DNA from: Planctomycetales bacterium
GTDB lineage: Bacteria; Planctomycetota; SZUA-567
Assembly: GCA_025997475.1 (NCBI GenBank)
Contig: BNUQ01000047.1
Location: forward strand, 1-15,342
Reading direction: 5' to 3'
DNA length: 15,342 bases
This document shows, in pieces, positions 7,265-14,304 of this stretch (position 1 is its first letter; each line of letters starts with the position of its first letter). The notes beneath the pieces were generated by a model. It was not told the DNA's origin, searched no databases, and saw only the letters and a list, made by a program, of their open reading frames with translations. A program made the position numbers and the translations under genes.

Positions 7265-7459
7265 TTTCATTTTTCCCGCCATTTTTCCCGCCGTTAAAAC
7301 GACGGGCGATTGAACGTTCGCCGCGCTTCACGCCTGCAAGCGGCGGCGATAAATTGCCGCCGAAAACCGTTCGCCGTTCACTGCCCTGCCCCTTGCGTCC
7401 GCCCGCGAAATGCCGAAATTTACGCGACACGCAAATTTTAAGTTTTAAGGGGACAGCCG

Positions 7460-9400
7460 GTGGAAAAACGCCAACGCTTAAGTCATAAGACCGACGAAGA
7501 CGCGCTCGAACGCTGGGGCGTCGCCGACGCGGCGGAACTTTACGGCATCAACAACTGGGGGCAAAATCTCTTTTCCATCAACGACAACGGCATCGCCTGT
7601 CTCGCCGGCTACGACGGACATCCCGAAATCAATTTGAAGGATTTGATGAAGGAGATTCGCGCGCGCGGCTTGCGTCCGCCGGTGCTGATTCGCTTCACCG
7701 ACATCTTGCGCAAACGCCTCGAAGAAATCTCCGGCGCGTTCGCCCAAGCCATCGCCGCCACCAAATACACGGGCGAATTAAAAGGCGTCTATCCGATTAA
7801 AGTCAACCAGCACCGCCACATTCTCGAAGACATCGTCGATTTCGGGCGGCAGTTCAACTTCGGGCTCGAAGCCGGCAGTAAGCCGGAGTTGATGTTGGCG
7901 ATTGCCCACCAAAACAACCCGGACGCGCTGATTGTCTGCAACGGTTTCAAAGACCGCGCTTACGTCGAATTGGCGTTGCGCGCCCGCCAGATGGGACAGA
8001 AAATTATTTTGGTGATTGAGCGCTACGACGAGTTGCCGCTCATCGTCGATTTGGCGAAAAAAATGAAAGTGTCGCCGCTGATTGGGATGCGGATGAAACT
8101 CGCCAGCCGCGGGCGCGGAATGTGGGAAAGTTCCGGCGGGGCGCTCAGCAAATTCGGCTTGACGGCGGCGCAAATGGTCGGGGTCGTCAAATTCCTAAAG
8201 CGGCACAAAATGCTGGACTGCTTGCAATTCTTGCATTTTCACATCGGCAGTCAGATAACCGACATCCAAAGAATCAAGACCGCGCTCCGCGAAGCGACCG
8301 CTTTTTTTGCCGAAATCCGCCAACTCGGCGCGCCGATAAAATACCTCGACGTGGGCGGCGGCTTGGCGGTCGATTACGACGGCTCGCACACCAATTTCGC
8401 GTCGTCGCGCAATTATAATTTACAGGAATACGCCGCCGACGTGGTGGAAACGATTTTTGACGTTTGTAACGACGCCGATTTGCCGCATCCGCATATCGTT
8501 ACCGAATGCGGACGCGCGATGACGGCGCATCATTCGTTACTCGTCGTCGAAGCGGTGGCCTCGGGCGGCAACGAATTGGTCGTGCCGCCGGTGCCGAAAA
8601 ATCCGCCGGAAGTGTTGAAACGCATCGCCGACGCCTACGCGTGGCTCAATCCGAAAAATTTCCAAGAAGTGTATCACGACGCGCAAGAAGCGCGCAAAGA
8701 GGCGCTGACGCTGTTTAGTTTGCGGCATTTGTCGTTGGAAAATCGCGCCAAAGTCGAGGATTTTTTCTGGGCGATTTGCCGGCGCATCGCGAAATACGCG
8801 ACGAAACTCGACTATCTGCCCGACGATTTGGAAGGGTTAAACGCGCTCGCCGCGACGATTTATTATTGTAATTTTTCGATTTTTCAATCGGTGCCGGACC
8901 ACTGGGCGGTCAAACAATTGTTCCCGATAATGCCGTTGCAACGGCTGAACGAAAAGCCGGAAGTGCAGGCAATTCTCGCGGATATGACTTGCGACTCCGA
9001 CGGCGTGATTGACCGCTTCGTTGACCTGCACGACGTGAAAAACACGCTACCGCTCCATCCGCTCCGCAAAAATGAAAATTACGAATTGGGGATTTTTTTC
9101 GTCGGCGCGTATCAGGAAATCTTGGGCGACCTGCACAATTTGTTCGGCGGCACGACGATTGTGCACGTGTCGTCGCGGGCGCAGGGCTACTTGATTGACC
9201 GCACGATTGCAGGCGACGACATTCGCTACGTGTTGGAATCGGTGGAATACGGCGGCGCGGAAGTGTTGCGAAAAATCCGCGAACAGGTCGAGCGGGCGCT
9301 GTCGCAAAATTTAATCACCGCCGAAATCGCGACCGGCATTATGCGAATGGCGGACGAATTCATCGACGGCGAAACGTATTTGCAAAAAATTGAGAGTTAG
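7460..9400 (+). CDS. speA: biosynthetic arginine decarboxylase SpeA
   Basis: SpeA removes CO2 from arginine to make agmatine, the entry to one route of putrescine and spermidine synthesis. It is a PLP enzyme of the alanine-racemase fold group. Lys114 in YPIKVNQ should bind PLP. HFHIGS at 259-264, DVGGG at 297-301 and ECGR at 349-352 line the cofactor site, and Cys511 in TCDSDG is the expected catalytic cysteine contributed across the dimer. The length of 646 residues is close to the 658 of E. coli SpeA. The start is GTG 7460, supported by AAGGGGA about seven bases upstream. No agmatinase, agmatine deiminase or other polyamine gene is adjacent, and it stands alone between repeat-rich gaps. Confidence 0.95.
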   Translation: MEKRQRLSHKTDEDALERWGVADAAELYGINNWGQNLFSINDNGIACLAGYDGHPEINLKDLMKEIRARGLRPPVLIRFTDILRKRLEEISGAFAQAIAATKYTGELKGVYPIKVNQHRHILEDIVDFGRQFNFGLEAGSKPELMLAIAHQNNPDALIVCNGFKDRAYVELALRARQMGQKIILVIERYDELPLIVDLAKKMKVSPLIGMRMKLASRGRGMWESSGGALSKFGLTAAQMVGVVKFLKRHKMLDCLQFLHFHIGSQITDIQRIKTALREATAFFAEIRQLGAPIKYLDVGGGLAVDYDGSHTNFASSRNYNLQEYAADVVETIFDVCNDADLPHPHIVTECGRAMTAHHSLLVVEAVASGGNELVVPPVPKNPPEVLKRIADAYAWLNPKNFQEVYHDAQEARKEALTLFSLRHLSLENRAKVEDFFWAICRRIAKYATKLDYLPDDLEGLNALAATIYYCNFSIFQSVPDHWAVKQLFPIMPLQRLNEKPEVQAILADMTCDSDGVIDRFVDLHDVKNTLPLHPLRKNENYELGIFFVGAYQEILGDLHNLFGGTTIVHVSSRAQGYLIDRTIAGDDIRYVLESVEYGGAEVLRKIREQVERALSQNLITAEIATGIMRMADEFIDGETYLQKIES

Positions 9401-9425
9401 AGCGGGTTGCCAAAATGCCGATGAT

Positions 9426-9569
9426 TGCTCTGTTCAATTGCCACGCCCTTCGGGGCGTGGCTAGTGTTGGAAAATGACCGGCTTTAGCCGAACGGTTTAT
9501 TGGGGCTAAAGCCCGTTTCTTTTTTGAACGCTAACCACGCGCTAAAGCGCGTGGCAATTGAATAGAGCA
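9426..9569. repeat. composite inverted-repeat element between speA and fabK-like gene
   Basis: The two ends are inverted copies matching at 20 of 21 positions (9426-9446 and 9549-9569), beginning TGCTCTGTTCAATTG on the left. Inside are a GCCACGCCC-TTCG-GGGCGTGGC hairpin (9440-9461) with a stable C(UUCG)G loop, CGGCTTTAGCCG (9479-9490), GGGCTAAAGCCC (9503-9514) and CCACGCGCTAAAGCGCGTGG (9535-9554). It belongs to the same family as the repeats at 7029-7264. It has no coding capacity. It may slow or end transcription from speA, though no U tract follows the hairpins. Confidence 0.75.
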
Positions 9570-9585
9570 TTTCTCAATGAAATTT

Positions 9586-9609
9586 CTCCGTGTCCTCCGT
9601 GCCTCCGTG
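9586..9609. repeat. CTCCGTG short repeat, three copies
   Basis: CTCCGTG occurs three times at 9586, 9595 and 9603, with spacings of nine and eight bases, just upstream of the next gene. This is a different short tandem repeat class from the AT-rich heptamers. Confidence 0.6.
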
Positions 9610-9661
9610 AGAAAATGATTACCAAACGACTCTATTTTTCCCCGCAAAAGGAGAAACGCCA

Positions 9662-10684
9662 ATGACGCAATTAGACCAATTATGGAAAAAGGGGCAGGAA
9701 TTTTTGGGCGTGAAATATCCGCTGATTTCCGGCGCGATGAGTTGGGTCAGCACGCCGGTCTTGGTCGAAGCGGTCGGCAACGCCGGCGGCTTCGGCGTTT
9801 TGGCGGGCGGGAATACGCCGCCGGAAGCGCTCGAAAAAGACCTCGCGACCTGCGAGAAAAGCAAAACGCCGTTCGCCGTCAACCTCATCACCATCGCGCC
9901 TCGCTACAAAGAACACATCGAATTGGCGGCGAAATCGAGCGTGCCGTTCGTCGTTTTCGCCGGCACGATTCCGGCGAAAGAAGAAATCGCCAGAATGAAA
10001 GACCTCGGCAAAAAAGTGATGGCGTTCGCCGCGACGGAAGCGCTCGCCAACCGGATGCTGAAATTCGGCGCCGACGCGCTGATTATCGAGGGGCGCGAAT
10101 CCGGCGGACATATCGGACCGGTTTCGACGTTGGTGCTGTTGCAGGACGTGCTGTATAAATTCCGTGATAAAACCCACGTCTTCGTCGCCGGCGGCGTCGG
10201 GCGCGGCGAAATGGTGGCGCATTTGTTGTTGATGGGCGCAACGGGCGTGCAAATGGGGACGCGCTTTGTGATGACCGAAGAGTGTCAAGTCCACGCCAAA
10301 ATGAAAGAGGCGTTTGTCCGCGCGGGAGCGAAAGACGCGGTGGCGAACACGCAGGTTGACCCGACGTTGCCGGTGGTTTCGGTGCGGGCGTTGCGCAACA
10401 AAGCCGGCGAAGAATTCGCCAAATTGCAAATCGACCTCATCGCCAAAATCGGGCGCGGCGAAATCACGCGCAACGAGGGCATTTTATTGGTCGAAAATTT
10501 CTGGCTCGGCGGTCTGCGGCGGGCGGTGCAAGACGGCGATGTCGAAAACGGGAGCGTGATGGCGGGACAAAGCGTCGGCTTGATGGACGCGATTAAACCG
10601 ATGGCGCAAGTTTTCGCCGACCTCGTCGCCGAAGCGGAAAGCGAACTGGCGCGGATAAAAAGCCAATTAACAATTAACAATTAA
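9662..10684 (+). CDS. FMN-dependent FabK / nitronate monooxygenase family reductase
   Basis: A TIM-barrel flavoprotein of 340 residues. It has ISGAMSWVSTP and NAGGFGVLAGG near the N-terminus, EGRESGGHIG at 143-152 with His150 at the catalytic position of the family, and AGGVGRGE...GVQMGTRF for the FMN phosphate. The late GSVMAGQSVG resembles the same region of FabK, the enoyl-ACP reductase II of fatty-acid synthesis. I lean to FabK, but nitronate monooxygenase cannot be excluded by eye and no fatty-acid genes lie next to it. The start is firm: AAAGGAG (9647-9653) precedes ATG 9662. Oddly, the last codons (Gln-Leu-Thr-Ile-Asn-Asn and stop) are made of a seven-base repeat that continues downstream, so the native C-terminus has been replaced or extended. 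Confidence 0.85.
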   Translation: MTQLDQLWKKGQEFLGVKYPLISGAMSWVSTPVLVEAVGNAGGFGVLAGGNTPPEALEKDLATCEKSKTPFAVNLITIAPRYKEHIELAAKSSVPFVVFAGTIPAKEEIARMKDLGKKVMAFAATEALANRMLKFGADALIIEGRESGGHIGPVSTLVLLQDVLYKFRDKTHVFVAGGVGRGEMVAHLLLMGATGVQMGTRFVMTEECQVHAKMKEAFVRAGAKDAVANTQVDPTLPVVSVRALRNKAGEEFAKLQIDLIAKIGRGEITRNEGILLVENFWLGGLRRAVQDGDVENGSVMAGQSVGLMDAIKPMAQVFADLVAEAESELARIKSQLTINN

Positions 10685-10698
10685 CAATTAACAATTAA
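10664..10698. repeat. five perfect CAATTAA heptamers across a stop codon
   Basis: Five identical copies of CAATTAA occupy 10664-10698, followed by a degenerate CAACTCA. The first three copies lie inside the FabK-like gene and provide its last codons and the TAA stop (10682-10684). Confidence 0.9.
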
Positions 10699-10704
10699 CA
10701 ACTC

Positions 10705-11015
10705 ATGTTACGCGCCGCTAAGAAATCGTAACTGACTTGATAAAAGTAAAAATCCTTAAAAAACTCCGTAGGCGTTTAAGGTGAATAACGTCAAGCGACA
10801 CGCGCTATCGTCGCGCCGGTCGGGGATGGCGTCCTCCAATCACCGAACCCCGAGAGGGGTTCAACAAATAGTTCAACCCCTGTCGGGGTTGTGTCTGGCA
10901 GGGGCGCTTTTCCCCGAGTTGCGCGGCGGATAAAGCATCGCCGCTTCACCGTTATTCACCTTAAGCCCCTCTCGGGGATTTTAGCGGAGTTGATGATGGC
11001 AAATTCGCGTAACAT
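10705..11015. mobile_element. MITE-like nested inverted-repeat segment
   Basis: ATGTTACGCG (10705-10714) and CGCGTAACAT (11006-11015) are perfect inverted ends. Inside, TTAAGGTGAATAACG (10776-10790) is perfectly inverted at 10950-10964, with weaker similarity continuing inward. The core has hairpins GAACCCC-GAGA-GGGGTTC (10845-10862), CAACCCC-TGTC-GGGGTTG (10874-10891) and CCCC-TCTC-GGGG (10966-10977). There is no reading frame of note. The layout suggests one non-autonomous element inserted in another, or repeat units recombining; mobility is inferred only from structure. Confidence 0.5.
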
Positions 11016-11018
11016 AAA

Positions 11019-11046
11019 TTGTAATTTTTAATTTTTAATTGTTAAT
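11019..11046. repeat. seven-base tandem repeat before the methyltransferase gene
   Basis: Four heptamers in a row: TTGTAAT, TTTTAAT, TTTTAAT and TGTTAAT. It ends 12 bp before the ATG, so it occupies the place where a ribosome binding site would be expected; no clear one is visible. Confidence 0.8.
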
Positions 11047-11058
11047 TGAAAAACCGCT

Positions 11059-12201
11059 ATGTCCGTCAACTTATTCACCACCGCCGCCACCGTGCAGGCG
11101 ACTTGCGAGCGCGGGCTGGCGCCTTATTTGGCGGCGGAGTTGACCGCGTGCGGTTTTCCGCCGCGCCGCGAGCATAAGACCGGCGTGGAATTTGTCGCGA
11201 CGCTGAGCGATTGCGCCCGCCTGTGTTTGCAGTCGCGCGTCGCGTATTCATTCCTGTATCAATTGCTGAATTTTCGGGCGAACAACGCGGACGAACTTTA
11301 CCGCGCGGCGGCGAAATATCCGTGGGAAGACGCGCTGTTGCCGGATGTTGAAATCACGCTGACTACTCGCGTCCAAAACGACTCCATCACCGACACCCGC
11401 TATCCGACGCTGAAATTAAAGGACGCGATTGTTGACCGCTTGCGGCAGGCGCACGGGCGGCGTCCCAATTCCAACGGCGATAAAAACGGCGCGGTCGTTC
11501 ATTTGAATTGGCAGGACGACCAAGCGTGGATTTTTCTCAACGCCGCGGGGCAAAAGTTGTCCGACCGCGGTTATCGCAAAATCCCCGGGCGGGCGCCGGT
11601 GCGCGAAACGCTGGCGGCGGCAATCGTGCAGGCGACCGGTTATGACGGCTCGCAACCGTTGATTATTCCGATGGGCGGAAGCGGGGCGCTCGCCATTGAA
11701 GCGGCGCTAATCGCGCGGCGCGCCGCGCCCGGATTATTGCGCGATAATTACGGCTTTAAGCATTTGAAAAATTTCTCGCCGGACGATTATCGGCAATGGC
11801 GCAAAGATTTGGCGAAAGCGAAAACCGAAGCGGTCGCGCCGATAATTTTGGGCGATATTGACGAAGAAGCCGTCCGCGCCGCGCAACAAAACGCGAAAAC
11901 GGCGGGCGTGGACGGATGTCTCAAATTTTACACCGGCGACTTTCGCGAAACACCGTTCATTGGCGAAAGCGGCGGCGGCATAATTATTGTGAACCCGCCC
12001 TACGACGAGCGAATGGGCGCGGACGCCGCGCTCTACAAGAGCATCGGCGACTGGTTGAAACAAAAATGCAAAGGCAACACGGCTTACGTTTTCACCGGCA
12101 ACAAAGAATTAGCCAAGAAAATCGGCTTACGCGCCGAGCGCCGTTTTGAATTTTTCAACGCGCAAATCGACTGCCGACTGCTGAAGTTTTCGCTGTATTA
12201 G
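11059..12201 (+). CDS. THUMP-domain class I RNA methyltransferase, RlmL N-domain/YpsC-like
   Basis: The family methylates the N2 of a guanine in RNA, as RlmL does at G2445 of 23S rRNA. The 380-residue protein begins with a ferredoxin-like and THUMP region (about 1-165; compare AATCERGLAPYLAAEL) and continues with a Rossmann-fold methyltransferase. The catalytic NPPY is at residues 312-315. The cofactor motif is unusual: residues 202-211 read IIPMGGSGAL, where relatives usually have DPMCGSGT, so Asp, Cys and Thr are replaced by Ile, Gly and Ala. The following IEAALIA is normal. This may be a lineage variant or signal altered cofactor binding. There is no fused RlmK domain, as in YpsC. No Shine-Dalgarno is seen before ATG 11059, since a heptamer tract runs to 12 bp upstream. 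Confidence 0.87.
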   Translation: MSVNLFTTAATVQATCERGLAPYLAAELTACGFPPRREHKTGVEFVATLSDCARLCLQSRVAYSFLYQLLNFRANNADELYRAAAKYPWEDALLPDVEITLTTRVQNDSITDTRYPTLKLKDAIVDRLRQAHGRRPNSNGDKNGAVVHLNWQDDQAWIFLNAAGQKLSDRGYRKIPGRAPVRETLAAAIVQATGYDGSQPLIIPMGGSGALAIEAALIARRAAPGLLRDNYGFKHLKNFSPDDYRQWRKDLAKAKTEAVAPIILGDIDEEAVRAAQQNAKTAGVDGCLKFYTGDFRETPFIGESGGGIIIVNPPYDERMGADAALYKSIGDWLKQKCKGNTAYVFTGNKELAKKIGLRAERRFEFFNAQIDCRLLKFSLY

Positions 12202-12276
12202 AAAAACAGTCATAGAATTCTAATTATAGTGAAGAAGCGTAAACGGATAGAGCGCCGATTCTTTTCGCAACACTAC

Positions 12277-13668
12277 TCACAGTCCCATTATAGCAAATTT
12301 TATTTTTTCGAACAATATCATCCTATCTCCTAAGAAGTTATGTCCATTTCCACTTATTTCTATAAGCGTTTTATGTTTCATATGTTCCGTAACACGACTA
12401 ACGGACAATTTATCAAAATACTCATCGTTTAGACCATAAAACAAAATACATCTTGCGTTGCACTTGAGAACTTCTTGATAAATATTTTCAGACACTATTT
12501 GTTCAATAAAATTATTTGTTATGCGTTGTGTACGTCTATATGCAAAACCATGTTGTTGTAATAATTCTTGCGTCTCTTTCGGAATAAGATTGTCAATCCA
12601 AGTAAATCCACCAAATGAAGGAGATAATAAAAATAGTGTTTTAATATTTTGATGATACGTATTTGCCAAATAAATGGAAATACTTGTACCCATACTATGT
12701 CCCAAAAGTAAAATATTATTATGCTGTTTTAGGGCAATATCTATAATAATCTTATAGTCATTTATTCTCAACCCATAAGTCGAATCATCAAAACTGCCAT
12801 CGCTATCCCCTACACCATAACTATCAAAACGCCAAACATCGTAACCACAAGTCGCAAAAAGTCTCGCAATCTGCACATATAAATTTTCAGGCCCCAACTT
12901 GTTTGAAGTAAAATATCCATGCACAAGAATCACAATACCCTTTGCGGGAAATATTGAATTATGAATAACTCCCCTCAAATTTCCAAGAGTTCCCCTTATT
13001 GTATGTTGTACCTCCACTACATTTAGTCTAAGAGTCGAAATATCTGAATTAAAATATTTGCCAATACCGTTATTATTAAAAATGGCAAACTCGGAGTTTT
13101 TCCATTTTATCTCTCTGTAATTACCACCAACTTTTGAACTTCTGTCCAATAATACATTCATAAGCAATACTAAAACGGACCGAGTAGCCACAATGATAAC
13201 AAATTTTTTCGAGTTTATAATGTTCTCAATGAATACTTTCCCTTTATCATAGAAATCATGACAATTAGCCATTTTAGGTATCTTCAATTGATTGATTTCA
13301 ATCTCACCGTTCCGCCATTTTTCTAATTGCATACTGATCTCGGGGTATGTATTTGTTACTTCCACATCAGACATACCGTCAATAACTCCCAAATATATTG
13401 GGTCTAATTCTTGTGATTTAATAACAGGAATCTTTAATAGTTTGCCTAAAACATTAGCCGTTTGTTCGCATTGGATTCGAGGGGAATACAAAATCAACTC
13501 AAATTCAGTCGGAATTTGAGATAATTGATCTACTACAGATTCAATTTCAATTGTTGCACCGTCAACTAATGTGCTACCCTTTCCTCCATGACGGTTTTGG
13601 TCATTTTTATTTGATCTTGCGTGACGAAGCAATACAATAGTTCGCAATATGTCTATATTGCTAAACAT
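12277..13668 (-). CDS. histidine phosphatase-like / alpha-beta hydrolase fusion
   Basis: A two-domain protein of 463 residues. Residues 8-200 resemble the histidine phosphatase (phosphoglycerate mutase-like) fold: LLRHARS with His16, then YSPRIQCEQTA at 61-71. The usual second catalytic histidine should fall at residue 162, but the segment reads IIVATRSV, so Thr162 replaces it. Residues 240-463 are an alpha/beta hydrolase: HGY at 250, GHSMG with Ser325, then Asp415 in YGLNDEYF and His443 in GNGHNF, a complete-looking Ser-Asp-His triad. The frame opens at 13797, but ATG 13668 is preceded by AGGGAG and matches the domain start, giving a 16-bp overlap with the Nudix gene. It is very AT-rich. The substrate is unknown; esterase, thioesterase or lipase-like activity is possible for the second domain. 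Confidence 0.85.
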   Translation of the reverse strand: MFSNIDILRTIVLLRHARSNKNDQNRHGGKGSTLVDGATIEIESVVDQLSQIPTEFELILYSPRIQCEQTANVLGKLLKIPVIKSQELDPIYLGVIDGMSDVEVTNTYPEISMQLEKWRNGEIEINQLKIPKMANCHDFYDKGKVFIENIINSKKFVIIVATRSVLVLLMNVLLDRSSKVGGNYREIKWKNSEFAIFNNNGIGKYFNSDISTLRLNVVEVQHTIRGTLGNLRGVIHNSIFPAKGIVILVHGYFTSNKLGPENLYVQIARLFATCGYDVWRFDSYGVGDSDGSFDDSTYGLRINDYKIIIDIALKQHNNILLLGHSMGTSISIYLANTYHQNIKTLFLLSPSFGGFTWIDNLIPKETQELLQQHGFAYRRTQRITNNFIEQIVSENIYQEVLKCNARCILFYGLNDEYFDKLSVSRVTEHMKHKTLIEISGNGHNFLGDRMILFEKIKFAIMGL

Positions 13669-14297
13669 GTTTCTCTCCCTAAAAAAAGTTTTGCCATAAT
13701 AAATATTTTGTAATAATATGGGTCGATTCGAGGTATAAATAAATCCTTGTTTACAAGCAAATCCACCGGAACATATTTTTTCGTCTCCGGTATCCATTCT
13801 ATCCCATGAGCCATAACTTCATTAGTTTTGCCGCTAAACAATGCAAGCCCATCTTCTATCGATATTTTTACCAAGCCTTCCACTTCTCCATCAACAAATT
13901 CATATTCCTTTGGCTCTAATTCCGATTTTAATAAAAAAGTATGGCAAAATTCATGTATAATATTTTCCCCAGCTTTTCCGATATCAAGTTTTACACCTAA
14001 AGGTATTAAATTTGTAAAATTAACCGATAGTCCTAATTCCTCGGATATTTCCCTAACCCCATCTTCTATTTTTTCCCCTGCTTTATAATGACCAGCTGCT
14101 GAAATATCCAAAGCATTAGGATATATTTTCTTATGCTGCCCTCTTTTTTGAAAAAGAACATAGCCACTATCACGAGGGTTTACAATCCATGCATGAATGG
14201 ATTGTATCCAATCCCCTTTTTTTCGAGCTTCCGCCTTTGTCGCAGTTCCCAAATGGCGGTAATTTTCATCAAAAATATCTACAATTTCTTCTGCCAT
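13653..14297 (-). CDS. Nudix hydrolase, isopentenyl-diphosphate isomerase-like
   Basis: Nudix proteins cleave nucleoside diphosphates linked to other groups, or in the IPP isomerase branch rearrange prenyl diphosphates. The Nudix box starts at Gly69, with Glu75 and REISEELGL at 82-90. The stretch between Glu75 and Arg82 is six residues instead of the usual seven. The segments VDIFDENYRHLG and WIQSIHAWIVN resemble the IPP-isomerase-like group (YfcD type), which often acts on unknown substrates. The product is 214 residues from ATG 14297, chosen for a strong AAAGGAGTG (14314-14306) eight bases upstream; an ATG at 14318 lies inside the preceding gene and is less likely. About 60 residues after the Nudix core have no recognised fold. 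It is the middle gene of three, tightly packed. Confidence 0.86.
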   Translation of the reverse strand: MAEEIVDIFDENYRHLGTATKAEARKKGDWIQSIHAWIVNPRDSGYVLFQKRGQHKKIYPNALDISAAGHYKAGEKIEDGVREISEELGLSVNFTNLIPLGVKLDIGKAGENIIHEFCHTFLLKSELEPKEYEFVDGEVEGLVKISIEDGLALFSGKTNEVMAHGIEWIPETKKYVPVDLLVNKDLFIPRIDPYYYKIFIMAKLFLGRETCLAI

Positions 14298-14304
14298 AGT
14301 AATT

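Larger units (their letters stand above)
6996..7459. other. repeat-filled gap between the dehydrogenase gene and speA
   Basis: No gene in 464 bp. It contains an ATGTTACGCG-bounded segment (7013-7198) holding a REP-like inverted structure (7029-7162), a palindrome CGTAAC/GTTACG (7191-7206), a second palindrome block (7230-7264), a CCCGCCGTT hairpin near 7285-7306 and a GC hairpin CGGCGGC/GCCGCCG (7341-7362). The last part carries the speA ribosome binding site. Confidence 0.8.
10685..11058. other. repeat-filled gap before the methyltransferase gene
   Basis: No gene in 374 bp. The gap holds the end of a heptamer tract, an inverted ATGTTACGCG pair (10705-11015) enclosing a second inverted pair (10776-10964), several CCCC/GGGG hairpins and another heptamer tract (11019-11046). 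No clear promoter was seen, although the AT-rich end near 11019-11046 could contain one. Confidence 0.75.

Noticed and set aside
7029..9569. Possible CRISPR array from repeated palindromes
   Set aside because: Repeats are not evenly spaced, differ in sequence and lack unique spacers of constant length; no cas gene is present.
9680..10429. 249-codon minus-strand frame opposite the FabK-like gene
   Set aside because: Same antisense composition bias; the plus-strand gene has a strong ribosome binding site and clear motifs.
12202..12276. Terminator between the convergent methyltransferase and fusion genes
   Set aside because: No GC stem with a following T run could be found on either strand; only a short AGAATTCT palindrome is present.
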